From a virus: 43,982 bases of DNA. Numbering within the stretch: position 1 is the stretch's first letter; each line of letters begins with the position of its first letter. The DNA lies in the IMG/VR virus record IMGVR_UViG_3300007734_000693, positions 1 to 43,982 of that record, one strand, 5' to 3'. The notes beneath the pieces are model-generated. The model was not told the DNA's origin and did no database searches. It worked only from the letters and a program-made list of their open reading frames with translations. A program made the position numbers and the translations under genes. This document shows, in pieces, positions 13,667 to 21,401 of this stretch.

Positions 13667-14069
13667 TTACGCTAAAGAACAAATACCCCTTGTAGGATGG
13701 GTTGTTGTGAGATGGAAGGAAGGGAAGAATGTAAGAAAGTACTTTTTTAGAAATAAGGAGGAAATGAAAACAGAAATAGAAAAATGCCAAGAAATTTATG
13801 GGGTAATTGCTAAATATGATATTTCGGTAATGTTTATGACCAACAAGAAAAAAACACATCTTGACTTAATCATAGACAGACTATATAACAAAAGGTTTAA
13901 TGATTCCCAAAAATCAAATATTAAAAAAGGGGGAATAAAATATGTACCAATGCCTATTTATGAGCCAAAAGAAAAAGTAATTAAAAAACTATTAAGCCCC
14001 AATCCCCCCGAAAAATTTATAAGGGTAAAAGGGGTTTACTCAAACAAACAACATATTCCCGATGAATAA
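13653..14069 (+). CDS. Hypothetical basic protein, 138 aa
   Basis: Starts on TTG at 13653, within the end of the previous gene. The next in-frame ATG is about 37 codons on and would lose the well-formed IPLVGWVVVRWKEGKNVRK start. The body is Lys-rich and reads as an alpha/beta domain (to about 85) plus a basic tail with NIKKGGIKYVPMPIY. No family recognised. Confidence 0.6.
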   Translation: MKQIDYAKEQIPLVGWVVVRWKEGKNVRKYFFRNKEEMKTEIEKCQEIYGVIAKYDISVMFMTNKKKTHLDLIIDRLYNKRFNDSQKSNIKKGGIKYVPMPIYEPKEKVIKKLLSPNPPEKFIRVKGVYSNKQHIPDE

Positions 14070-14322
14070 AAAAATGCCAAAAATGCACGAATTATATGTA
14101 AGCAAAAAAGTTGTATTACATATTCCATATAGGGTGAAAACAAGGGAAATAAAATACATGATTACTGGTGTATCGGGTACTGATTTATATATGGAAGCCC
14201 AATTAGTGTCAATGAAGTTCCCTTGCGAAATTCCCAAAATGAATAGAATTAAATTATCCATGTATAATGAGTTCCCAACAAAGCCAATAAAAAAATTAAA
14301 GGGGCAATCACAAACACTTTGA
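14062..14322 (+). CDS. Hypothetical protein, 86 aa
   Basis: Overlaps the previous gene by eight bases. Beta-rich and basic (LYVSKKVVLHIPYRVKTREI, then YMITGVSGTDLYMEAQLVSM). It is the last gene before a strong terminator. Function unknown. Confidence 0.6.
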   Translation: MNKKMPKMHELYVSKKVVLHIPYRVKTREIKYMITGVSGTDLYMEAQLVSMKFPCEIPKMNRIKLSMYNEFPTKPIKKLKGQSQTL

Positions 14323-14356
14323 ATCGGTGTATCTGAAATAAAAAAAACCCTTTAAT

Positions 14357-14390
14357 CGGGGGTAGATACAATTTCTATCCCCGCATTTTT
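14357..14390 (+). terminator. Intrinsic terminator
   Basis: CGGGGGTAGA (14357-14366) pairs with TCTATCCCCG (14374-14383), ten pairs with one G-U, and a TTTTT run is at 14386-14390. It closes the preceding operon just before the promoter of the glycosyltransferase island. Confidence 0.9.
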
Positions 14391-14394
14391 AAAA

Positions 14395-14426
14395 TTTGGA
14401 ATATTAATAAACGAAACATATCTTTG
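14395..14426 (+). promoter_or_regulatory. Consensus promoter TTTG-N20-TATCTTTG
   Basis: TTTG 14395-14398, 20 bases, TATCTTTG 14419-14426. The start site should be near 14432, giving a leader of about 16 bases to ATG 14448. The first transcribed bases, close to ATATACT, recur downstream of the GroEL-operon promoter. Confidence 0.8.
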
Positions 14427-14447
14427 CTATATACTAAAAAATAATTA

Positions 14448-15095
14448 ATGAAGTATTGCCCGATTTGCAATAACGAATCACCCAAGTTATTTACAAAATT
14501 AAATGTTGATTACTACAAGTGTAATAACTGCCAAACAATATATTCAGCCCCACTTAATAATGAAAATTTAGTAGGAGGGGCTTTTGAAGTTGATAGAAAC
14601 GAAAAACAAAATCATTTAAGGATTGAAAGAATAGACAAGATTGTAAATATTATTCCAAGTAAAGACTTGGTTAATATACTTGATTTTGGTTGTGGTCATG
14701 GGATGTTTATTGATGATTTAAAAAAATCGGGGTACACAAATGTAGATGGGTATGATGCTTTCTATGAGCCATATTCAAAGTTACCAAAAACTAATTTTTA
14801 TCATGTAGTATCAATGGTTGAATGTATAGAGCATACATCCCCTCCGTTTGTTGAATTAGATGTTATTTTTAGGTCGTTGGTTAATGGTGGTTGCCTTATG
14901 ATTGAAACTTCATTTACTGATGTAGCTTTTGAAGATAATATCCCACTTGAAGATTTTTTTTACATTTCACCACAAGCGGGGCATAGCACAATATTTTCAC
15001 ATCATGGGCTTGATTTATTAATGTCATTGAAGGGGTTTATTGTTAAGCCACATTTTGACCGTCATGTAAGGTTATACCAAAAATTTATTAAATGA
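14448..15095 (+). CDS. Zinc-ribbon SAM-dependent methyltransferase
   Basis: An N-terminal zinc ribbon with C4-x2-C7 and C25-x2-C28, then a class I methyltransferase domain with motif I ILDFGCGHG (77-85) and an acidic end of beta 2 (DGYDAF). This is the Methyltransf_23/3-demethylubiquinone-like layout common in sugar-biosynthesis clusters. First gene of an operon of four glycosyltransferase-like proteins, so it likely methylates a sugar or glycan. Its stop overlaps the next start by four bases. Confidence 0.85.
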   Translation: MKYCPICNNESPKLFTKLNVDYYKCNNCQTIYSAPLNNENLVGGAFEVDRNEKQNHLRIERIDKIVNIIPSKDLVNILDFGCGHGMFIDDLKKSGYTNVDGYDAFYEPYSKLPKTNFYHVVSMVECIEHTSPPFVELDVIFRSLVNGGCLMIETSFTDVAFEDNIPLEDFFYISPQAGHSTIFSHHGLDLLMSLKGFIVKPHFDRHVRLYQKFIK

Positions 15096-15913
15096 GCCAC
15101 AAAAGGAATATTAGCCTATTAACTATGGGTGCGGGGAATGTTATAGTCCTTGAAGAAACATTAAAAAGTTTTGTGCAAAGCGGGATATGTAATGAGGTTA
15201 TTTACGGAGACCTTTTAATATTCCCAGAGGATAGAGAAATACTAAATACATACATTGAGCCGTACAATATGAAGGTGGTTGAATTTCCATTTAACTACAT
15301 TTTTAAAAACGGGTTTTATTCAGTACTAAATGCCCTTGCAGATAAGGCTTCCAATGACCTTGTTATCTATATGAATACTTCCGAAATATGCTCAATAAAT
15401 CATGGAATAAACGAAATAATAGATAACAACCCCGAATGTAATACTTTCTATTTTGACCACGCAACAGACCCCCATAGATGGTATAGATGCTACAATAGGC
15501 ATGAATTAAAATGGAGTGGAATGATACACGAAGAAATTACGGGCGAATTTAGACCATACCATAAGCCAATATTTACAATGGCTGACTTAGAAAAAGACTT
15601 ACATAGTTCGTTTAAGGCAAAAGTATTGAACGATATAAAAGAAATTGTTTACTTCCAACAATATAAAAACCTAATTGACTTCCCCGAAAAACAAGGGGCA
15701 ACAAATGATGGTTGGCTTAACTTCTCAAAAAGCAATTATCAAAGCATGGATGATAGGCTTAAATTAAAAGGTAAACGATATGAAGCATTTATTGAAGGAG
15801 ACTTATACAAGTACCTTGAAGATGCTTATGGGAATAAAGAATTTGAAAAAGAAAGATACGAAAGTAATCACATGATAGAGTTTCAAGGAGACCCAAAGTA
15901 TTTAGGTAAATGA
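15092..15913 (+). CDS. Glycosyltransferase-like protein (GT-A type)
   Basis: 273 aa. The start (NISLLTMGAGNVIVLEETLK) has the first strand and helix of a family-2-like fold. LVIYMNTSEIC near 90-100 sits where the metal-binding acidic motif normally lies, but the usual DxD is not obvious. A later HATDPHRWYRCYNRH and GMIHEEITGEF resemble acceptor-side motifs of family 2 enzymes. Overlaps at both ends support co-translation. Substrate unknown. Confidence 0.6.
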   Translation: MSHKRNISLLTMGAGNVIVLEETLKSFVQSGICNEVIYGDLLIFPEDREILNTYIEPYNMKVVEFPFNYIFKNGFYSVLNALADKASNDLVIYMNTSEICSINHGINEIIDNNPECNTFYFDHATDPHRWYRCYNRHELKWSGMIHEEITGEFRPYHKPIFTMADLEKDLHSSFKAKVLNDIKEIVYFQQYKNLIDFPEKQGATNDGWLNFSKSNYQSMDDRLKLKGKRYEAFIEGDLYKYLEDAYGNKEFEKERYESNHMIEFQGDPKYLGK

Positions 15914-16527
15914 AAATACTATATGTCATATTAAGCCACAAGGATAATGAGGATAAAATAAATCTTCAAAAGTCCACATGGCTATCCTTTAAAGGGGTAG
16001 AAGATAATTACATATACCTTACTAAATCATTCATTGAAGATACCTATGAAAACGTACCAAGAAAGTATAGTGATTTTATAAGGGAGTTTAGCCACTTTAA
16101 CGAATACGATTGGGTGTTTTTTTGTGATGACGATACGTTTGCCTTTCCTAAAAAATTAAGCCACCTATTAAGATATTTTGATGCAAGTAAGCCATTAGTA
16201 ATTGGAAGGACGGGTGTTTATGAAGGGTACTTATATTGTTCTGGTGGTGCGGGATTTGCCGTTAGCAGAAACTTAATACTTAGGGTTAAATCCTATATGC
16301 ACAACCAATCGTTCAAACACTTGCCTAATAGTGATACATCATTTGGTATGTGGGCAAAAGAAGCAGTAAATGAGGTAGTATTTGTTGATAGGGCTGACCA
16401 ATTCCAAACGCAACACCTACGCCATGACGATAACGGATTAGTTGATATTGAAGCGTGTATTTCGTTTCACTATTGCCAAGAATACGATTTTAAAATTTTA
16501 AGAAAATACCTAAAATATTCAGTATGA
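15910..16527 (+). CDS. Fringe/GT31-like glycosyltransferase
   Basis: 205 aa. The motif VFFCDDDTFAF (Asp 73-75) is the metal-binding DDD of beta-1,3-glycosyltransferases of the Fringe/galactosyltransferase class, and YCSGGAGFAVSR (110-120) is the typical following loop. The last part (LPNSDTSFGMWAKEA, then HFRHDD-like HLRHDDNG) also fits this family. It would transfer a sugar from a nucleotide-sugar. It is shorter than eukaryotic relatives, which carry membrane anchors. Confidence 0.75.
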   Translation: MKILYVILSHKDNEDKINLQKSTWLSFKGVEDNYIYLTKSFIEDTYENVPRKYSDFIREFSHFNEYDWVFFCDDDTFAFPKKLSHLLRYFDASKPLVIGRTGVYEGYLYCSGGAGFAVSRNLILRVKSYMHNQSFKHLPNSDTSFGMWAKEAVNEVVFVDRADQFQTQHLRHDDNGLVDIEACISFHYCQEYDFKILRKYLKYSV

Positions 16528-17531
16528 AATTTTCAATATTGTTGCCACATTGGAAAAGTGGGCTTATAACAACATACGCAATAGAACAACTTTATAAAAA
16601 TGTAGGTAGGCATGAAATAGAACTATTTGTTATAAATAATAATTCGGGGGATGGAAGCGAATTGGGGTTTATTAATAAGCAACATAAGGGGTTTAATTAT
16701 TTAGAGTACCCGAAAGATTTAATACAATCACATGGAATAAGTTTTGATTGGGTATTGCCAAAAGTAAATACCGAATGGTTTATAACAGTAGAATCGGATA
16801 GCTTTCCCACTAATGACAAATGGCTTGACTATTACGAAGATTTAATTAATGAAGGATATGATGGGGCTGTATCGTTAATGCAATTATCGGGAGGGAAGTA
16901 TGGACATCCATGCGGAGGACTTTATAATAAAAAGATTTGGCAAGAAGCTAAAAGGTATTGTAATGATATTCAATATGCCTATTTCCCAAATATGAGCCAC
17001 TTCAATACGTTTGACTGCCACGCCATGATTCATAAGTCAATAGTGGAAGATGTATTAGCCATCCCAAGCGATTACATAGAATTAGCCAATGGTTATAAAG
17101 GATTAAATAGGCAACAAATGGTTGCAAGGCTTATGTATTATTCGCCAGTAGTTGCACCATTTCATAACGGGATGGGGATGTTACATGAATCAGTAAATAC
17201 ATACGGTCAAAGATGCCCCGAAACAGAAGTTCCAAATATCCTATTAAGGGATAAGCCTAAAATTGTGAATAGGATAGGATATGAGCCTGGGCAATGGTTT
17301 TATTATTGGCAACTTGCTATGGGGAAGAAAATAAAGCACATTGAAACTCAAGTTAAATGGCTGCCAAATAGAGAAAATCAACAACAAGAATATACATTAA
17401 CTGAAAATGGGTTTAAGCATATTTGGGCAGGGAGTAGTTACTTAGATATGAAAGATACCGATATGAATGATGTATATGAGTTCAAGAAAAATCAAATTGA
17501 AGAATTATATAATCAACTTTTAAATAAATAA
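16524..17531 (+). CDS. Family-2-like glycosyltransferase, 335 aa
   Basis: Begins FSILLPHWKSGLITTYAIEQ, then LFVINNNSGDGSE, the nucleotide-sugar-binding start of GT-A enzymes. EWFITVESDSFP (about 84-95) is the DxD-type site. The C-terminal third is acceptor-specific and not recognised. Overlaps the previous gene by four bases. Probably the main chain-building enzyme of the island. Confidence 0.8.
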   Translation: MKFSILLPHWKSGLITTYAIEQLYKNVGRHEIELFVINNNSGDGSELGFINKQHKGFNYLEYPKDLIQSHGISFDWVLPKVNTEWFITVESDSFPTNDKWLDYYEDLINEGYDGAVSLMQLSGGKYGHPCGGLYNKKIWQEAKRYCNDIQYAYFPNMSHFNTFDCHAMIHKSIVEDVLAIPSDYIELANGYKGLNRQQMVARLMYYSPVVAPFHNGMGMLHESVNTYGQRCPETEVPNILLRDKPKIVNRIGYEPGQWFYYWQLAMGKKIKHIETQVKWLPNRENQQQEYTLTENGFKHIWAGSSYLDMKDTDMNDVYEFKKNQIEELYNQLLNK

Positions 17532-17533
17532 AC

Positions 17534-18370
17534 ATGGAAACAACTTCATTTCTACATTCTGGTTCAATAGGGGACTGTTGGGCAGCTATCCCTGCAATAA
17601 ATGAGCATTATAAAAAGACAGGCAAAAAAGTAGTATTGTATCTTGAAAAAGATAGAAAAGCGTTTTATTATGAAGGGGCGGTACACCCAACAAAAAGTGC
17701 TGATGGGGAACAAGTAATGCTTAATGAAGCAATGATTAGTTTAATGATACCCTTATTTAAAGAGCAAGAATGTATTGCTGATTGTTTAGTATGGAACGGA
17801 GAGAAGGTGCAAGTGGACTTAAATATGATTAGGGACACTTTTGTAAATATGCCTAATGGAGATTTGCGTAGGTGGTATTTTTATCCATTCCCCGATTTAT
17901 CATGCGACCTTTCCCCTAAATATATAACAGTACCAGATGCAGAAGAAGATTATGCCAAAGGGAAACTTATTATAGCAAGGTCTGAAAGGTATAGAAACGA
18001 AAATATAGACTACTCTTTTTTAAAGCCATACGAAGATGATTTGTTGTTTTCGGGTACAATGAGGGAGTATAATAATTTCTGCATGACCTTTGATTTAAAC
18101 ATTAAGAAACTAATTGTAAAGGACTTTAAGCATCTTGCACAATGCCTTAAACAATCAAAGGGGTTAATGAGCAACCAAACAATGATATTCCAAATAGCGG
18201 AAGGGTTAAAGATTCCGAGAGTAGTTGAGTTATGCAACTTTGCAGCCAATGTGATACCCGTAGGGGAAAATGCTTTTGATTTCTATGCACCACAAGCGGC
18301 TGAATATTATTTCCATGTATTGAACGGAAGCCTTGAAAGCTACATTAACAAACTAAAAAACCCCGCATAA
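17534..18370 (+). CDS. GT-B glycosyltransferase-like protein (GT9-like)
   Basis: 278 aa. It starts FLHSGSIGDCWAAIPAI, like the GDxxLALPA start of heptosyltransferase (GT9) proteins. Near the C-terminus SKGLMSNQTMIFQIAEGLKI and PRVVEL match the donor-binding segment of that fold. The central part is divergent. It lies two bases after the previous gene. Its end overlaps the terminator of the convergent minus-strand gene. Confidence 0.65.
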   Translation: METTSFLHSGSIGDCWAAIPAINEHYKKTGKKVVLYLEKDRKAFYYEGAVHPTKSADGEQVMLNEAMISLMIPLFKEQECIADCLVWNGEKVQVDLNMIRDTFVNMPNGDLRRWYFYPFPDLSCDLSPKYITVPDAEEDYAKGKLIIARSERYRNENIDYSFLKPYEDDLLFSGTMREYNNFCMTFDLNIKKLIVKDFKHLAQCLKQSKGLMSNQTMIFQIAEGLKIPRVVELCNFAANVIPVGENAFDFYAPQAAEYYFHVLNGSLESYINKLKNPA

Positions 18371-18376
18371 GCAGGG
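18355..18376 (-). terminator. Intrinsic terminator of minus-strand gene 18639-18400
   Basis: Read on the minus strand, CCCTGC-TTAT-GCGGGG (18376-18361) pairs completely with one G-U and is followed by TTTTTT (18360-18355). On the plus strand the same site has a C-A mismatch and no T-run, so it serves the minus strand. It supports the minus-strand gene being real. Confidence 0.75.
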
Positions 18377-18399
18377 CTAAAAGAAAATCTTTTTAAATG

Positions 18400-18639
18400 T
18401 TATCCAATCAAAGTAACCAACTGGCTAAAAGTCTCACGACAGAAGTACTGGTCTCCTGTGGCTACAACTTGTGCAACGGAATATACGTTTACACCAGTAG
18501 ACAAACTCCTTGTAGCAGAACCAGAAACATCCCTTGCAATAACGCCAGTAGTTGGCAAAGCAATGGTTTGAACGGAAGCCAAAGGAATAGGGTCTCTTTG
18601 ATTAATTTGATAAACATTTACTGAAAAAACATTTGCCAT
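18400..18639 (-). CDS. Small probable structural protein, 79 aa, minus strand
   Basis: The minus-strand frame (MANVFSVNVYQINQRD, then PIPLASVQTIALPTTG) has balanced, beta-rich, natural-looking composition. The plus-strand frame over it is Ser/Asn-rich and unnatural. A minus-strand terminator lies just past its stop. The pattern resembles small beta-structured virion or decoration proteins, but this is inference. No clear minus-strand promoter is seen upstream. It is isolated between two plus-strand units. Confidence 0.65.
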   Translation of the reverse strand: MANVFSVNVYQINQRDPIPLASVQTIALPTTGVIARDVSGSATRSLSTGVNVYSVAQVVATGDQYFCRETFSQLVTLIG

Positions 18640-18691
18640 AAAATTAAAATTTAATTATGAATGAATGTATGAGGTGTAAAGGTTTGGATTA

Positions 18692-18723
18692 TTTGGCGAA
18701 TTATCAATTTAAACATATATTTG
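18692..18723 (+). promoter_or_regulatory. Promoter of the chaperonin operon, TTTG-N20-TATATTTG
   Basis: TTTG 18692-18695, 20 bases, TATATTTG 18716-18723. Expected start near 18729, giving a leader of about eight bases before ATG 18737. Strong match to host-type promoters. No heat-shock type (CIRCE-like) inverted repeat is visible. Confidence 0.8.
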
Positions 18724-18736
18724 CAATATACTTTTT

Positions 18737-18874
18737 ATGAAGAATATACTTTTAAAAATTACAGACGGGATGTATCATAAATTATTGGATTATAAAAAAG
18801 CCAATGAATTTCCGTCCTTACTTTATACAATTAGGTACATAATTAATCAATTCTTTAAAAACATAAACAAATGA
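18737..18874 (+). CDS. Small protein leading the chaperonin operon, 45 aa
   Basis: ATG 18737 to TGA 18872-18874, with the stop overlapping the GroEL start by four bases (ATGA). Basic and helical (LLKITDGMYHKLLDYKKANE, then LLYTIRYIINQFFKNINK). Coupling to GroEL strongly supports it being translated. It has no GroEL or GroES motif. It could be a leader or an adaptor, but there is no direct evidence. Confidence 0.6.
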   Translation: MKNILLKITDGMYHKLLDYKKANEFPSLLYTIRYIINQFFKNINK

Positions 18875-20520
18875 CAAAACAAGTTTTATTTGGCAGAGAT
18901 GCAAGGGATAAAATGCTTGAGGGCATTAAGAAAATAACAAACGCCGTAAGGGTTACTATGGGCGGTTCTGGTAAGTGTGTATTAATCGGCAACGGGGTTT
19001 ATGGTAATGATGGGTTAGTCCAACTACCCACATTAGTAACAAAGGATGGGTACAATGTAACAAAGCATTTCCAATTAGAGGATTTGGTTGAAAATCGTGG
19101 GGCTTTGCTTATTAAAGAAGCTGCATTAAAAACCGTTGAACAAGCGGGGGATGCAACAACTTGTACTTGTATCCTTTCAGAAAACCTTATTAGCAATGGT
19201 GTAGATTTGATTAACGAAGGGGCTAATTCCCAAGAAATAAAAAAGGGGATGGATAATGCCCTTGAAGATGTATTAAAAGCCCTAAAAGAAATATCAGTAC
19301 CACTAAAGGGGGATATTGATAGGATTAGGCAAGTAGCAACCGTTTCAGCAAATAATGATTCATATATTGGCAACTTGATTGCAGAAGCCTATTCAAAAAT
19401 AGGGGATGATGGTATTATTGACATTGAAGAAAGCAAGGGTGTAGAAACTGAAATTAAAGTATCTGATGGGTATAGATTTGAGAGGGGTTGGCTATCACCA
19501 TTATTTGTAAATGAAAGGGCAAAGGAAACTTGTGAATTTGAAAACCCACTTATCCTATTATATCAACATAGGATTACCCACCATACACAAATTGAAAAGG
19601 CTTTATCATTTGCAATGAGTAATAATAGACCATTGCTTATTATTTGTGAAGATGTAGATGAAGCAGGATTAGGTTTTTTAGGTATGAATAATATTCAAGG
19701 AAGAATTAAGGTTTGTGCCGTTAAATCACCCGAATTTGGGGATGCCCGTAGGGATTGGATGGAAGATATTGCCATTAGTACGGGTGCTACATATATCAGC
19801 GACCTTCGTGGGTTGAATATCAAAGAAGTAAAAGAAAGCCACTTTGGTAGTGCTAAAAAAGTAATTGTTTCTAAAACAGAGACAGTAGTAATTGGAGGTA
19901 ATTCAGATAAGGATGTGTTGGAAGATTTTGTGAATGATTTGAAAATGAATTTAGCCCAAGCTAAAACGGAAGAAGAAAAATACCCAATAGAAAAGCGAAT
20001 AGCAAGGCTTACTGGTGGTGTTGCAGTAATATATGTTGGTGCTGCCACAGAAACAGAATTAAGAGAGAAAATTGATAGGGTTGATGATGCAGTAAGGGCA
20101 ACTAAAGCAGCCATTACAGAGGGATATGTAGCGGGTGGTGGTACTGCGTTTTTGAGAATATTAAACAAAGGCGTAGGTGATACTACTGACTTTAATAAAG
20201 GGCGTGAACTTGTATATGAATCCCTTTCATCCCCACTAAAACAAATTTGTGCAAATGCGGGGCTTGATTCAAGTAAAATTTTAGTTGATGTAAAAAATGC
20301 AGGTAAGACTGTTGGAAGAATGGATGGTACAATAAGTAGTGTAGCACAGACTTGGGGTGGCATCAATTACGGTTACAATGTATTAACAAATGAAATAGTA
20401 GATATGGTAGAAGAAGGTATCATTGATTCAACTAAAGCCCTAAGATGTGCTTTAACCAATGCCGTATCAGTAGCGGGTATGTTTTTAACAAGCGAATGTG
20501 CAATCATAACAATTCATTAA
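18871..20520 (+). CDS. groEL: Phage chaperonin GroEL
   Basis: Complete group I chaperonin, 549 aa. ATP-site residues are present: TKDG with D59 (equivalent to E. coli D52), GDATT with D94 (D87), and RVDDA with D406 (D398), followed by the VAGGG motif (420-424). The apical domain spans about 195-385 with RFERGWLSPLF at 202-212. Differences: MGGSGK replaces the usual LGPKG, GDATT replaces GDGTT, about six residues are inserted near 38-54, and the Gly-Gly-Met tail is missing. It would form a ring that folds phage (probably capsid) proteins with the GroES encoded next door. Confidence 0.96.
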   Translation: MTKQVLFGRDARDKMLEGIKKITNAVRVTMGGSGKCVLIGNGVYGNDGLVQLPTLVTKDGYNVTKHFQLEDLVENRGALLIKEAALKTVEQAGDATTCTCILSENLISNGVDLINEGANSQEIKKGMDNALEDVLKALKEISVPLKGDIDRIRQVATVSANNDSYIGNLIAEAYSKIGDDGIIDIEESKGVETEIKVSDGYRFERGWLSPLFVNERAKETCEFENPLILLYQHRITHHTQIEKALSFAMSNNRPLLIICEDVDEAGLGFLGMNNIQGRIKVCAVKSPEFGDARRDWMEDIAISTGATYISDLRGLNIKEVKESHFGSAKKVIVSKTETVVIGGNSDKDVLEDFVNDLKMNLAQAKTEEEKYPIEKRIARLTGGVAVIYVGAATETELREKIDRVDDAVRATKAAITEGYVAGGGTAFLRILNKGVGDTTDFNKGRELVYESLSSPLKQICANAGLDSSKILVDVKNAGKTVGRMDGTISSVAQTWGGINYGYNVLTNEIVDMVEEGIIDSTKALRCALTNAVSVAGMFLTSECAIITIH

Positions 20521-20523
20521 AAC

Positions 20524-20793
20524 ATGGCAAATATTCAAGCAACAAACAATTTCGTTTTTATCGTTAAGGACGAAGAACAATCGGAGAGCAATGGTCTTAT
20601 AATTCCAGGAAGTAGTAGGGAAAAAACAAATACTGGAACTATCTTTTCGGTAGGTGATTTAGTCCAAGATAAAAAAATCAAAAACGGGAAGGGTAAAAAG
20701 TGTATGTTTCACAAAGGGATTGGGTTCTCCATTGAATACGAACAAACTGAATACCTTGTATTGGCAGGGGAAGAAGTAATTGCAGTATTATGA
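20524..20793 (+). CDS. groES: Phage co-chaperonin GroES
   Basis: 89 aa, slightly shorter than the usual 95-97. The start (ATNNFVFIVKDEEQ) is strand one. SNGLIIPGSSREK is the mobile loop with L25-I26-I27 in place of the GroEL-binding IVL. TGTIFSVGDL, then VLAGEEVIAVL at the end, complete the barrel. It lies three bases after GroEL and its stop overlaps the next gene by four, so the operon is tightly coupled. It would cap the phage or host GroEL ring. Confidence 0.9.
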   Translation: MANIQATNNFVFIVKDEEQSESNGLIIPGSSREKTNTGTIFSVGDLVQDKKIKNGKGKKCMFHKGIGFSIEYEQTEYLVLAGEEVIAVL

Positions 20794-21338
20794 TAGCAAC
20801 AAACAACAAAATTATAGTCTCGGTTAATTTAGCACAAAAGGACATCGTTGTAATAGGCGGTGTCCAATTTGCTACTGCTAATAACTTTGAAACTAATTAT
20901 AGGGAAAAAAGCCCCGTTATAGCTACTGTTGTGGAAGGAAACGAATATGTTAAAAGCGGTGATAGTATCATTTGCCACCATAACCTATTCTATCAGCCCT
21001 CCCCATACTACCTATACGATAACCTTTATTCTATCCCTTTTGGCAAAACTATCTTTATTAAAATTAATTCAGACGGTAGTTTAATGCCAATATGCGGGAA
21101 TATGATTTGTGAGCAATTAGAAGTAAAGTCGCAGTTTTCAATATCGGAAGTAAAAAAGAAGCCACATATTAACAGATACAAGGTTATTGATGGAGGTTGG
21201 ACTATGTATAAAAAAGATGATTTAGTTTTTACCCGTCCAAATGCAGGGTATGTAATAGTATATAACATAGAAGGAATAGAGCATAGAATATGCAAGGTTG
21301 ATTCAGACCAAATATGCGGTGTTTTAAAACATATATAA
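20790..21338 (+). CDS. Putative tandem GroES-like protein, 182 aa
   Basis: I infer two diverged GroES-like barrels. In the first (about 1-105), NNKIIVSVNL is a first strand, VIGGVQFATANN is a loop-like segment, and SPVIATVVEG then YVKSGDSIICHHN recall the GEVLAVG and VKVGDIVIF parts of GroES. In the second (about 107-182), a loop gives way to MYKKDDLVFTRPNAGYVI and DSDQICGVL, like the GroES end. Translation is coupled to GroES (ATGA overlap). If right, it may cap the ring asymmetrically. An unrelated beta protein is possible. Confidence 0.55.
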   Translation: MIATNNKIIVSVNLAQKDIVVIGGVQFATANNFETNYREKSPVIATVVEGNEYVKSGDSIICHHNLFYQPSPYYLYDNLYSIPFGKTIFIKINSDGSLMPICGNMICEQLEVKSQFSISEVKKKPHINRYKVIDGGWTMYKKDDLVFTRPNAGYVIVYNIEGIEHRICKVDSDQICGVLKHI

Positions 21339-21401
21339 CGTATATACTTTTTTAAGTTTTGCTATAAAAAGGTGTAATTTTATTTCCAAATAATCTATAA
21401 T

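Noticed and set aside
18397-18624. 75-residue plus-strand frame over the minus-strand gene
   Set aside because: Asn/Ser/Arg-rich with no folding pattern, while the minus frame looks natural and has a terminator.
19695-20366. 223-residue minus-strand frame across GroEL
   Set aside because: Antisense shadow of a clearly coding gene. Its composition (Ser/Leu/Pro-rich, no motifs) is not natural, and no promoter or terminator supports it.
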